Shown here: piece after piece, positions 7,378 to 15,155 of the stretch | Numbering within the stretch: position 1 is the first letter of the stretch | Layout of the letters: each line of letters begins with the position of its first letter | From: Streptomyces cucumeris | Lineage (GTDB): Bacteria > Actinomycetota > Actinomycetes > Streptomycetales > Streptomycetaceae | Direction of reading: 5' to 3' | Assembly: GCF_024295805.1 (NCBI RefSeq) | Contig: NZ_JANCLX010000024.1 | Coordinates: 1 to 64,000, forward strand | Length of the DNA stretch: 64,000 bases | Translations under genes and position numbers: made by a program | Notes under the pieces: generated by a model | Database searches by the model: none | What the model was told of the DNA's origin: nothing | The model's input: the letters and a program-made list of their open reading frames with translations, nothing else

Positions 7378-8711
7378 CCGCTTCCGACTCCGACCTCCTC
7401 GACCCCGAGGCGCTGCGCCGGCGCGCCGAGACCGCGCTGCGCACCGCACGTGAACGCACCCACACCCTCACCACCTGCGTGGACGACCACGACCTCACCG
7501 CCCAGCACTCCCCCTTGATGTCGCCGCTGGTGTGGGACCTGGCGCATATCGGCAACCAGGAGGAGCAGTGGCTGCTGCGCGCCGTCGCCGGACGGCAGGC
7601 CATACGCCCGGAGATCGACTCGGTGTACGACGCCTTCGAGCATCCCCGCGCCGCGCGCCCCTCACTGCCGCTGCTGGCACCGGCCGAGGCCCGGGGCTAT
7701 GTCTCCGAGGTACGCGGCCGGGTGTTCGACATCCTGGACCGGATCGAGTTGCGCGGCGCCCCCCTCGTGGACGCGGCGTTCGCCTTCGGGATGATCGCCC
7801 AGCATGAGCAGCAGCACGACGAGACCATGCTGATCACGCACCAACTGCGGCGCGGACCCACCGCACTGACCGCCCCGGAGCCGCCGGACACCACCGACGG
7901 GGCCGCGCTCCCCGACGAGGTGCTGGTCCCCGGCGGCCCGTTCACCATGGGCACCTCCACCGAGCCCTGGGCGCTGGACAACGAACGGCCCGCGCACCGG
8001 CGGCTGGTCCCGCCCTTCCACATCGACACCACCCCGGTGACCAACGGCGCGTACGCCCGGTTCATCGCGGACGGCGGCTACACCGAGCGCCGCTGGTGGA
8101 CCGCGGAGGGCTGGGCACACATCCAGGAACACGGGCTGAGCGCCCCCCTGTTCTGGCGGCGCGAGGGCGGGCAATGGCTCCGCCGCCGCTTCGGGGTGAC
8201 CGAACCGGTGCCCGAGGACGAGCCGGTGCTGCATGTGAGCTGGTACGAGGCGGACGCCTATGCCCGCTGGGCGGGGCGCCGGCTGCCCAGCGAGGAGGAG
8301 TGGGAGAAGGCCGCCCGCCACGACCCGGCGACCGGCCGGTCGCTGCGCTACCCCTGGGGCGACGAGGACCCCTCGCCCGACCACGCCAACCTCGGCCAGC
8401 GCCATCTGCGGCCCGCACGGGCCGGAAGCTATCCGCGAGGCGCCTCTCCGCTCGGTGTCCGGCAGCTCATCGGTGATGTGTGGGAGTGGACGTCGAGCGA
8501 CTTCCTGCCCTACCCCGGATTCAGCGTCTTCCCCTACCCCGAGTACTCGCAGGTCTTCTTCGGGCCCGCGTACAAGGTGCTGCGCGGCGGCTCGTTCGCC
8601 GTGGACCAGGTGGCCTGCCGGGGCACCTTCCGCAACTGGGACCTGCCGATCCGGCGGCAGATCTTCTCGGGCTTCCGCACCGCCCGCGACGCCGACCCGG
8701 AGGCCGCGTGA
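7374..8711 (+). CDS. egtB: Hercynine oxygenase EgtB
   Basis: A 445-residue non-haem iron sulfoxide synthase that joins gamma-glutamylcysteine (or cysteine) to hercynine using oxygen. The N-terminal DinB-like domain carries the iron-binding triad H58 (in LAHIGNQEEQW) and H144/H148 (in AQHEQQHDET), with spacing matching the M. thermoresistibile enzyme. The C-terminal formylglycine-generating-enzyme-like domain (about 175-440) contains VLVPGGPFTMGT, RLPSEEEWEKAAR, DVWEWTSSDF and VLRGGSFAVD. The start overlaps the egtA stop, and GGAGGAA precedes the ATG. All expected features are present and the length is normal. Confidence 0.97.
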   Translation: MTASDSDLLDPEALRRRAETALRTARERTHTLTTCVDDHDLTAQHSPLMSPLVWDLAHIGNQEEQWLLRAVAGRQAIRPEIDSVYDAFEHPRAARPSLPLLAPAEARGYVSEVRGRVFDILDRIELRGAPLVDAAFAFGMIAQHEQQHDETMLITHQLRRGPTALTAPEPPDTTDGAALPDEVLVPGGPFTMGTSTEPWALDNERPAHRRLVPPFHIDTTPVTNGAYARFIADGGYTERRWWTAEGWAHIQEHGLSAPLFWRREGGQWLRRRFGVTEPVPEDEPVLHVSWYEADAYARWAGRRLPSEEEWEKAARHDPATGRSLRYPWGDEDPSPDHANLGQRHLRPARAGSYPRGASPLGVRQLIGDVWEWTSSDFLPYPGFSVFPYPEYSQVFFGPAYKVLRGGSFAVDQVACRGTFRNWDLPIRRQIFSGFRTARDADPEAA

Positions 8712-8757
8712 GGGCCGTGGCCGCGAACGCGGCCCCCATCGCCGGGGGGTGGCGCTG

Positions 8758-9513
8758 ATGTGCCGCCATCTCGCCTATCTGGGGCCGGAGACCGCCATCG
8801 GTGAGGTGGTGAGCGCTCCGCCGCACAGTCTGTTCACACAGTCCTGGGCACCGCGCCGGCAGGCCCACGGCACCGTCAACGCCGACGGATTCGGGGTGGG
8901 CTGGTACGCACAGGACGACCCGGTGCCCGCGCGCTACCGGCGCGCCGGGCCCATCTGGGGCGATCTGTCCTTCGCCGATCTCGCCCGGGTGGTGCGCACC
9001 CGGGCGCTGATGGCCGCCGTGCGCGACGCCACCGAGCCGAGCGCGGACGGGGAGGCGGGCGCCTCGCCCTTCGCCTCCGGGGTCTGGCTGTTCAGCCACA
9101 ACGGCGCGGTGCGCGACTGGCCGGACTCCCTCGCGGAGGCGGCCGCGGCGCTGCCGCCCGCCGCCCTGCTGAACCTCACCGCGCGCTGTGACTCCGCGCT
9201 GGTGTGGGCGCTGGTACTGCACCGGCTGCGGCTGGGCCACGCGCCGGGCGAGGCGCTGGCCGGGGCCGTCGAGACGGTGGCCGCCGCCGGGCCCGGTTCA
9301 CGGCTGAACCTGCTGCTCCTGGACGGATCGACGATCGCCGCCACCGCGTGGGGCGACACCCTGTGGTACCGGGCCGAACCGGGCCACGCGGTGGTGGTGG
9401 CCTCCGAGCCCTACGACGACGATCCGCGCTGGACGGAAGTCCCCGACCACACCCTGCTGACCGCCACCCGTACCGAGGTTCTCCTCGCTCCCCTCAAGGA
9501 GGCTTCCGCGTGA
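8758..9513 (+). CDS. egtC: Gamma-glutamyl hercynylcysteine sulfoxide amidohydrolase EgtC
   Basis: A 251-residue N-terminal-nucleophile amidotransferase-like hydrolase that removes glutamate from gamma-glutamyl-hercynylcysteine sulfoxide. The sequence begins MCRHLAYLG, so Cys2 becomes the catalytic N-terminal nucleophile once Met is removed; this fixes the start at 8758 and argues against any longer form. Other Ntn-class-II features are HGTVNADGFGVGWY and WLFSHNGAV. It lies 46 nt after egtB and overlaps egtD by 4 nt (GTGA). Confidence 0.96.
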   Translation: MCRHLAYLGPETAIGEVVSAPPHSLFTQSWAPRRQAHGTVNADGFGVGWYAQDDPVPARYRRAGPIWGDLSFADLARVVRTRALMAAVRDATEPSADGEAGASPFASGVWLFSHNGAVRDWPDSLAEAAAALPPAALLNLTARCDSALVWALVLHRLRLGHAPGEALAGAVETVAAAGPGSRLNLLLLDGSTIAATAWGDTLWYRAEPGHAVVVASEPYDDDPRWTEVPDHTLLTATRTEVLLAPLKEASA

Positions 9514-10475
9514 GCCCCTTCACCATGACCCGGACCCTGCCCGTGGACACCACGACCGCCGCACTGCGCGAGGACGTGACCGACGGGCTGACCCGCACCC
9601 CCAAGCGGCTGCCGCCGAAGTGGTTCTACGACGCCCGCGGAAGCGAGCTCTTCGAAGAGATCACCAGGCTGCCCGAGTACTACCCGACCCGCGCGGAGCG
9701 GGAGATCCTCATAGCCAGGGCAGCCGAGATCGCCGCGGTGACCGGGGCGAGAACCCTGGTCGAGCTGGGTTCCGGCTCCTCGGAGAAGACCCGTCATCTG
9801 ATCCGGGCGCTGCCGGAACTGCGGGCCTACGTCCCGGTGGACGTGAGCGAGAGCGCCCTGGAACTGGCCGGGCGCGCCCTGCTCAGCGAGCATCCCGAGC
9901 TGACGGTGCACGCCATGGTGGCCGATTTCATGAGCGGGCTGACCCTGCCCGAGGACTGCCCCGGGCCCCGGCTGCTGGCGTTCCTCGGCGGCACCATCGG
10001 CAATCTGCTGCCGTCCGAGCGGGCGGAGTTCCTGACCGCGGCGAGCGCGCTGCTGGCCCCGGGTGACGCGCTGCTGCTCGGCACCGACCTGGTGAAGGAC
10101 GAGGCCACGCTGGTCTCCGCGTACGACGATGCGCAAGGGGTCACGGCGGCGTTCAACAAGAACGTGCTCGCGGTGCTCAACCGGGAGCTGGGCGCGGACT
10201 TCAACCCGGCGGACTTCGATCACGTGGCGGTGTGGAACGCCGAGGAGGAGTGGATCGAGATGCGGCTGCGGGCCCGCAAGGACCTCACCGCCAAGATCCC
10301 CTCGATGGATCTCGCGATCCCGTTCACGGCCGGGGAGGAGGTCCGCACCGAGGTGTCGGCGAAGTTCCGGGAGGAGAAGGTGCGGGCCGAACTGGCGGCG
10401 GCCGGACTGGAGTCCCGGCGCTGGTGGACCGATGCCGAGGGGCGCTTCGCGCTGTCGCTGGCGGTCCGTACGTAG
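9510..10475 (+). CDS. egtD: Histidine N-alpha-methyltransferase EgtD
   Basis: A 321-residue SAM-dependent methyltransferase (DUF2260 type) that trimethylates histidine to hercynine, the first committed intermediate of ergothioneine. The N-terminal KWFYDARGSELFEEITRLPE and YYPTRAEREIL segments, the SAM-binding ELGSGSSEKTRHLI, and the later LGGTIGNLLPSERAEFL are characteristic. The GTG at 9510 overlaps the egtC stop and has AAGGAGG at ideal spacing. It is the last gene of the operon and is followed by a perfect 15-bp hairpin. No egtE-type lyase is in the window; in Streptomyces it is usually elsewhere. Confidence 0.97.
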   Translation: MSPFTMTRTLPVDTTTAALREDVTDGLTRTPKRLPPKWFYDARGSELFEEITRLPEYYPTRAEREILIARAAEIAAVTGARTLVELGSGSSEKTRHLIRALPELRAYVPVDVSESALELAGRALLSEHPELTVHAMVADFMSGLTLPEDCPGPRLLAFLGGTIGNLLPSERAEFLTAASALLAPGDALLLGTDLVKDEATLVSAYDDAQGVTAAFNKNVLAVLNRELGADFNPADFDHVAVWNAEEEWIEMRLRARKDLTAKIPSMDLAIPFTAGEEVRTEVSAKFREEKVRAELAAAGLESRRWWTDAEGRFALSLAVRT

Positions 10476-10518
10476 ACGGCACGAGGTCCGTCGGCAAGCG
10501 GCGCGAGGGATCTCCTCC

Positions 10519-10552
10519 GGTGGCCGCCGCCCGTGTCCGGGCGGCGGCCACC
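10519..10552 (+). terminator. Hairpin terminator of egtABCD
   Basis: A perfect 15-bp stem (10519-10533 with 10538-10552) and a TGTC loop, starting 44 nt after the egtD stop. No T-run follows, as is common for Streptomyces terminators. Confidence 0.85.
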
Positions 10553-10572
10553 GCCGTCCCGGGAGAGCACAC

Positions 10573-10741
10573 CTAGGTCCTGTCCTGTCGATCTTCGTGG
10601 ATCAGGCCGCGGCGTCTGGTGCCGTAGCTCGCAAGGCGGAGGGTCGTCCTTGTACTGGGCGTACTCGGATGATCCCGACAACGCGGCGAGGTGCGGTGCC
10701 AGGCGTCGCGGGCCCACGAAGATCGGCAGGACAGGGCCTAG
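10573..10741. repeat. Palindromic MITE-like element, copy A
   Basis: A 169-bp element bounded by CTAG at each end. Its left end (TAGGTCCTGTCCTGTCGATC) is the near-perfect inverse of its right end (GATCGGCAGGACAGGGCCTA), with arms of about 27 bp. There is no transposase frame. The ends and the internal ATCAGGCCGCGGCGTC recur in copy B. I recall sequences like this as dispersed repeats in Streptomyces genomes; it may be a non-autonomous element or transposon remnant. Confidence 0.75.
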
Positions 10742-10848
10742 GCCCTGTCCTGCCCGTCTTCGTGGATCAGGCCGCGGCGTCGGATGCAGGGGGGCACCTT
10801 TCAGCGTTGGCGTCACGGGCCCACGAAGACCGGCCGGGCAGGGCCTAG
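10738..10848. repeat. Palindromic MITE-like element, copy B, abutting copy A
   Basis: A 111-bp element sharing the CTAG at 10738-10741 with copy A. Its left end (TAGGCCCTGTCCTGCCCGTC) and the 16 bases after it match copy A closely, and its right end is the imperfect inverse. The terminal CTA on the plus strand (10845-10847) is the TAG stop codon of the leftward lacI-type gene, so the element touches that gene. Confidence 0.75.
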
Positions 10849-11897
10849 CGCGGCGGGGCGGTGCTGCCGCGGGGGGCCAGCCGCGGGACGTCGTCCTGCA
10901 CCCGCACCGCCGCCTCCCCGTCCAGCAGCGCGATCAGCCGCTCCGCGGCGTGCCGCCCGAAGGCCGCGGTGTCGCGCACCAGCGCGGTCATCGAGGGGTG
11001 GGTGCTGCGGCACAGCACCGAGTCGTCCCAGGCCACGATGGACAGGTCGGCCGGGACGGACAGTCCGCGCTCGGCGGCGGCGGCGAGTCCGGCGACCGCC
11101 ATCACGTCGTTGTCGAAGACCAGGGCGGTGGGCGGACGGTCACGGGCGAGTACCCGGCGGGTGGCCTCGGCCCCCTGGGCGTCGGAGTAGTCGGTGGTCA
11201 CCGAGGCCACCTCGGTGAGCCCGCGGCGCTCGGCCTCGGCGCGCAGCGAGCGCATCCGGCGCCGGGTGTGGGCCAGTCCGGGCAGTCCGGCGATATGGGT
11301 GATCCTGCGGTGTCCGAGGCCGTGGAGATGGCCGACGATCGAGGCCATCGCGGCGGCGTCGTCCGCCCAGAGGTTGGAGATGCCGGGGTGGGCGGGGGGT
11401 TCGGCGGCCGGGTCGTCGGTCATGGAGCCGATCACCACGGCGGGCAGGCCCAGTTCATCGAGCAGATCCGGCCGCGGGTCGTCACGGCAGGGGTCGACGA
11501 CGAGGACGCCGTCCACCCGGTGCTCGGCCCACCAGCGACGGTAGGTGGCGCACTCCGCGTCCAGGTCCTCCACCACCTGGAACAGCAGACCGAGACGGCG
11601 CCGGGAGAGCGCTTCCTGCACCCCGGAGACCAGTTGCAGGAAGAACGACTCCACGCCGAGGGTGCTGGCGGGCCGGGCGAGCACCAGGCCGACGGTGGCC
11701 GAGCCCTCACCGGACAGAGCCCGTGCGGCGGTGCTGGCCTGCCAGCCGAGTTCCTCGGCCACGCGCCGCACCCGGTCGCGGGTGGCCGCCGAGACCCCGG
11801 GGCGGTCGTTCAGCGCGAAGGAGACCGCGCTCTCGGAGACCCCGGCGCGGCGGGCGATGTCCTTCATCGTGGGGCGTCGGGCCGGTGTCCGGCGCAT
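10845..11897 (-). CDS. LacI-family transcriptional regulator of the glycan locus
   Basis: A 350-residue repressor. Its N-terminal LacI helix-turn-helix is TMKDIARRAGVSESAVSFAL (about residues 10-29) followed by the hinge helix ASTAARALSG. The rest is a periplasmic-binding-type effector domain ending in RLAPRGSTAPPR. I chose the ATG at 11897, with GGGAGGA at good spacing, over a longer form starting at 11942 inside an operator. It is divergent from the sugar ABC transporter operon, and two CTAAAGC palindromes lie between them. It presumably represses that operon until an imported mannose- or N-glycan-derived sugar binds (inference). Its stop codon is supplied by the edge of a repeat element. 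Confidence 0.93.
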   Translation of the reverse strand: MRRTPARRPTMKDIARRAGVSESAVSFALNDRPGVSAATRDRVRRVAEELGWQASTAARALSGEGSATVGLVLARPASTLGVESFFLQLVSGVQEALSRRRLGLLFQVVEDLDAECATYRRWWAEHRVDGVLVVDPCRDDPRPDLLDELGLPAVVIGSMTDDPAAEPPAHPGISNLWADDAAAMASIVGHLHGLGHRRITHIAGLPGLAHTRRRMRSLRAEAERRGLTEVASVTTDYSDAQGAEATRRVLARDRPPTALVFDNDVMAVAGLAAAAERGLSVPADLSIVAWDDSVLCRSTHPSMTALVRDTAAFGRHAAERLIALLDGEAAVRVQDDVPRLAPRGSTAPPR

Positions 11898-11941
11898 GGG
11901 CTTCCTCCCGCTCCCCCGGACCGTGCCTTCCGGGGAGATCA

Positions 11942-11955
11942 CTAAAGCGCTTGAG
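11942..11955. promoter_or_regulatory. LacI-type operator 1 (CTAAAGCGCTTGAG)
   Basis: A 14-bp near-perfect dyad (6 of 7 positions) with the central GCGC typical of Streptomyces LacI-family operators. It lies 45 bp from the lacI start and within the 211-bp divergent promoter region. Confidence 0.75.
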
Positions 11956-11966
11956 CTGGATGAAGA

Positions 11967-11980
11967 CTAAAGCGCATTAG
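11967..11980. promoter_or_regulatory. LacI-type operator 2 (CTAAAGCGCATTAG)
   Basis: A second copy of the same dyad, with an identical left half and 6 of 7 symmetric positions, centred 25 bp from operator 1. The pair would let the regulator control both itself and the transporter operon. Confidence 0.75.
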
Positions 11981-12108
11981 TTCGCGACGGAAGTCTTGAC
12001 GCAACTCCCTTTCCGGGTGCAGTTTTTGATCCGCCCCCTCGCATCCCCTCCCCTCCCCTTCCTGCTCCCACCGGACCCACTCCGGCTCATCGAAGGAGCT
12101 CGTCGGCC

Positions 12109-13404
12109 ATGCCCATATCCCGTAGAACGACCGCCGCCATCCTCCCCCTGCTGCTCTCCTCCATGGCTCTGACCGGCTGCGGCGGCGGTGATGACGGAGG
12201 CGGGTCCCGTGCGGACGGCAAGATCGAGGGAAAGATCCGCTTCCAGACCTGGAATCTCCGGGCCAACTTCAAGGACTACTTCAACGGTCTGATCGACGCT
12301 TTCGAGAAGAAGTACCCGGACGTCAAGGTCACCTGGCTGGATCAGCCCGCCGAGAACTATGCGGAAAAGCTCAGCGCGGACGCCGGGTCGGGCAATCTCC
12401 CCGATGTGGTCAATGTGTCCCCCGACCTGGCGCATCCGCTGGCCAAGGCGGGGGTGCTGATGAACCTCGACCGGGAGAAGGCCAGTTCCCGCTACCGCTC
12501 CGAGTACACCCCCGAGGCATGGCGGGGCAATGCCCTCCCCGGTCTCGACGGGACCTATGCCTTCCCCTGGTACCTCAACACCGGCCCGATGTTCTACAAC
12601 AAGGCACTCTTCCGGAAGGCCGGGCTGGATCCGGCCGATCCGCCGCGCAGCTACGACGAACTGTTCAGCGCCGCGGACACCATGGCCCGCGCAACCGACG
12701 GTGAGGTGGCGACCCTCGCGGGCACCCCGTCCGTCGAGGACTTCGGCCGGTACGGCGTACAGCTCATGAACGGCGACGCCACCGCCTTCACCTACAACGA
12801 GCGCAAGGGCGTGGAGCTGCTGACCCGGTACAAGAAGCTCTATGACAAGGGCGGACTGGACGGACAGGCACTCACCAACACCCCGGAGAAGGCCGGGCAG
12901 AAGTTCCTGGAGCAGAAGGTCGCGATGAACCCGGGCAGCGCCCATGACCTGGAGACCTTCAAACGGGACGCGCCCAGCCTCTACAAGAACCTCGGCATCA
13001 CCGAGGCGCCCAACAACACCGGGAAGCCCAACATGTATGTGATGGGCCTGGCTGTGAAGGAGAACAGCGAGCACAAGGCCGCGGCCATCGCGTTCGCGCA
13101 CTTCGTCACCGACGGCAGGAACCAGGAGTCCTTCGCGCACCAGGTGGCCATCTTCCCGAGCACCAGGGGATCACTGGACAAGCCCTACTGGACCCACGAC
13201 GACGGCACCGACGAGGGCCGGGTGCGGGTCGCCTCCGCGAAGCTGCTCAAGGGCGCGGTGAACTACACACCCGTCGTGATGAGCGATGAGATGAAGACCG
13301 TGCTCCAGAACGAGGTGGCCAAGGCCCTCCAGGGCAAGAAGTCGCCCAAGGAGGCGCTGGACGACGCGGTGGCGCAGAGCAACAAGCTGCTCCAGCAGGG
13401 TTAG
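12109..13404 (+). CDS. Sugar ABC transporter substrate-binding lipoprotein
   Basis: A 431-residue family-1 extracellular solute-binding protein. It begins with a lipoprotein signal (RR, a hydrophobic core, then lipobox LTGC with the acylated cysteine at residue 24) and a Gly/Asp-rich linker. The mature part has the usual two-lobed binding-protein features, such as KIRFQTWNLRANFKDYF and TYAFPWYLNTGPMFYNKALF. The ATG at 12109 has GAAGGAG upstream. It is the first gene of the operon with two permeases and three glycosidases, so the likely cargo is the oligosaccharide released by the GH85 enzyme (inference). No ATP-binding subunit is encoded here; Streptomyces importers commonly share the MsiK ATPase. 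Confidence 0.93.
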   Translation: MPISRRTTAAILPLLLSSMALTGCGGGDDGGGSRADGKIEGKIRFQTWNLRANFKDYFNGLIDAFEKKYPDVKVTWLDQPAENYAEKLSADAGSGNLPDVVNVSPDLAHPLAKAGVLMNLDREKASSRYRSEYTPEAWRGNALPGLDGTYAFPWYLNTGPMFYNKALFRKAGLDPADPPRSYDELFSAADTMARATDGEVATLAGTPSVEDFGRYGVQLMNGDATAFTYNERKGVELLTRYKKLYDKGGLDGQALTNTPEKAGQKFLEQKVAMNPGSAHDLETFKRDAPSLYKNLGITEAPNNTGKPNMYVMGLAVKENSEHKAAAIAFAHFVTDGRNQESFAHQVAIFPSTRGSLDKPYWTHDDGTDEGRVRVASAKLLKGAVNYTPVVMSDEMKTVLQNEVAKALQGKKSPKEALDDAVAQSNKLLQQG

Positions 13405-13413
13405 GGGCACCGG

Positions 13414-14313
13414 ATGCGCCGCCACTCCACCGCTCCCGCCTCGCGGACGCACCGGGCAGCGAGCCCTTGGCTCTTCCTGCTCCCCGGGCTCGCCGTGGTC
13501 ACCGCGTTCACCCTCTATCCCTTTCTGACCACCGTCCACCAGGCGTTCACCGACACCCGGACGCTCACCGGCGGCTCCTGGGTGGGCCTGGAGAACTTCC
13601 GGACCATGCTGGACGACGAGCAGTTCACGGTGGGGCTGCGCAACAGCCTGCTGTACGTGGTGATGGTGGTGCCGTGCACCGTGCTGCTGCCGCTGCTGCT
13701 GGCCCTGCTGGTGCGCAGGCAGATCCCCGGTGTCACCTTCTTCCGGGCCGCCTTCTACACCCCGGTGGTGGCGTCGGTCGTGGTGGTCTCCCTGATCTGG
13801 GCGTGGATGCTGGACGACCGCGGCCTGGTCAACGGCATCCTCACCTTCCTCGGCGCCAGTCCCGTGGCGTTCCTCGGCGACCAGTGGCTGCTGCTGTTCA
13901 GCGCCATGGCGCTGACGGTCTGGAAGGGATTGGGCTACTACATGATCATTTACCTTGCCGCCCTGGCGAACGTACCGCCCGAACTGCACGAGGCCGCCGC
14001 CGTGGACGGCGCGGGCGCGGTCCGCCGCTTCCTCAGTGTCACCGTCCCGGCCGTGCGCTCGACGATGGTGCTGGTCGGCGCGCTCTCCTCGGTGGCCGCG
14101 TTCAAGGTGTTCTCCGAGGTCTATCTGCTGGCCGGACCCACCGGCGGCCCGGCCGGACAGGACACCACGCTCGTGATGCTGGTGCAGCGGGTGGGCACCG
14201 GACTGAACGGACGGGTGGGCTATGCCTCCGCGCTCTCGCTCGTCGTCTTCGCCATCACCCTGGTGCTGATGCTGCTGGTGCTGCGCGCCGACCGCCGGGA
14301 GGAGCCGACGTGA
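13414..14313 (+). CDS. Sugar ABC transporter permease 1 (MalF/UgpA-like)
   Basis: A 299-residue inner-membrane permease with about six hydrophobic segments, starting with a predicted helix around residues 18-40 after a basic N-terminus. The cytoplasmic EAA loop reads ELHEAAAVDGAGAVRRFLSV, which contacts the ATPase subunit. It starts 9 nt after the binding-protein stop, and its own stop overlaps the next permease GTG by 4 nt. Confidence 0.94.
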   Translation: MRRHSTAPASRTHRAASPWLFLLPGLAVVTAFTLYPFLTTVHQAFTDTRTLTGGSWVGLENFRTMLDDEQFTVGLRNSLLYVVMVVPCTVLLPLLLALLVRRQIPGVTFFRAAFYTPVVASVVVVSLIWAWMLDDRGLVNGILTFLGASPVAFLGDQWLLLFSAMALTVWKGLGYYMIIYLAALANVPPELHEAAAVDGAGAVRRFLSVTVPAVRSTMVLVGALSSVAAFKVFSEVYLLAGPTGGPAGQDTTLVMLVQRVGTGLNGRVGYASALSLVVFAITLVLMLLVLRADRREEPT

Positions 14314-15140
14314 GACGTGCGTCCGGCTGGGAGAAGGCACTGCGCTACCTGCTGCTGCTCGCCGTGCTGGCGCTGACCGTGGGTCCCTTCCTGTGGCAGC
14401 TGTCCACCTCGCTCAAGGGCACCACCGAGGACATCTACACCTCACCGCCCGCCTTCCTGCCCGAACACCCCACGCTCGACAACTACTCGGGGGTCGCGGA
14501 CATCGTGCCGGTGTGGGACTACGCGCTGAACTCCCTCAAGGTGGCGGTGGCCAATGTGCTCACCAACTGCGTGGGCGCGGCGATGGCCGGATACGCACTG
14601 GCGCGGCTGCGGTTCCGGGGCCGGAAGGCGGCGGGGCTTGCGTTCGTGATGGCGCTGCTGGTGCCCCTGGAGTCCATCATCATCGCCCAGTTCACCACCA
14701 TGCGGGAGCTGGAGCTCAACAACACCCTCACCGCCGTGGTGCTGCCGGGCGCGGTCAGCGCGCTGAACGTCCTGCTGATGCGCAACGCGTTCGCCGCCCT
14801 GCCGTACGAGGTCGAGGAGGCCGCGGTGATCGACGGGGCCAATGTGTGGCAGCGGTTCCTGCGGATCGGGCTGCCCTCGGTGAAGGGCACCCTGGCGGTG
14901 GTCGCCATCTTCGCCTTCATGGGTGCCTGGGACGACTTCCTGTGGCCGCTGATCGTGCTCTCCGACTCCGACAAGTTCACCCTGACCGTCGGGCTCAACT
15001 ATCTGCACGGCACGTTCGCCAACAATCCACGGCTCGTCGCGGCGGGCACCATCATCGCGGTCGCCCCGCTGATCGTCATGTTCGCCTGTCTCCAGCGGTA
15101 CTTCTTCCGTGGCGTCGGCGAGGGCGCCATCAAGGGCTGA
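14310..15140 (+). CDS. Sugar ABC transporter permease 2 (MalG/UgpE-like)
   Basis: A 276-residue permease forming the heterodimer partner of the preceding gene product. The EAA loop is EVEEAAVIDGANVWQRFLRI. The chosen start is the GTG at 14310 with GGGAGGAG just upstream, overlapping the first permease stop. The longer upstream open frame is a shadow of the neighbouring gene. The C-terminus (RYFFRGVGEGAIKG) is typical of carbohydrate-uptake-1 permeases. Confidence 0.94.
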   Translation: MRRASGWEKALRYLLLLAVLALTVGPFLWQLSTSLKGTTEDIYTSPPAFLPEHPTLDNYSGVADIVPVWDYALNSLKVAVANVLTNCVGAAMAGYALARLRFRGRKAAGLAFVMALLVPLESIIIAQFTTMRELELNNTLTAVVLPGAVSALNVLLMRNAFAALPYEVEEAAVIDGANVWQRFLRIGLPSVKGTLAVVAIFAFMGAWDDFLWPLIVLSDSDKFTLTVGLNYLHGTFANNPRLVAAGTIIAVAPLIVMFACLQRYFFRGVGEGAIKG

Positions 15141-15155
15141 AGGGATCGATCTTTC

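Noticed and set aside
10220..10848. Frames running through the palindromic elements
   Set aside because: They are by-products of repeat sequence and read through terminator and repeats on both strands; no protein family.
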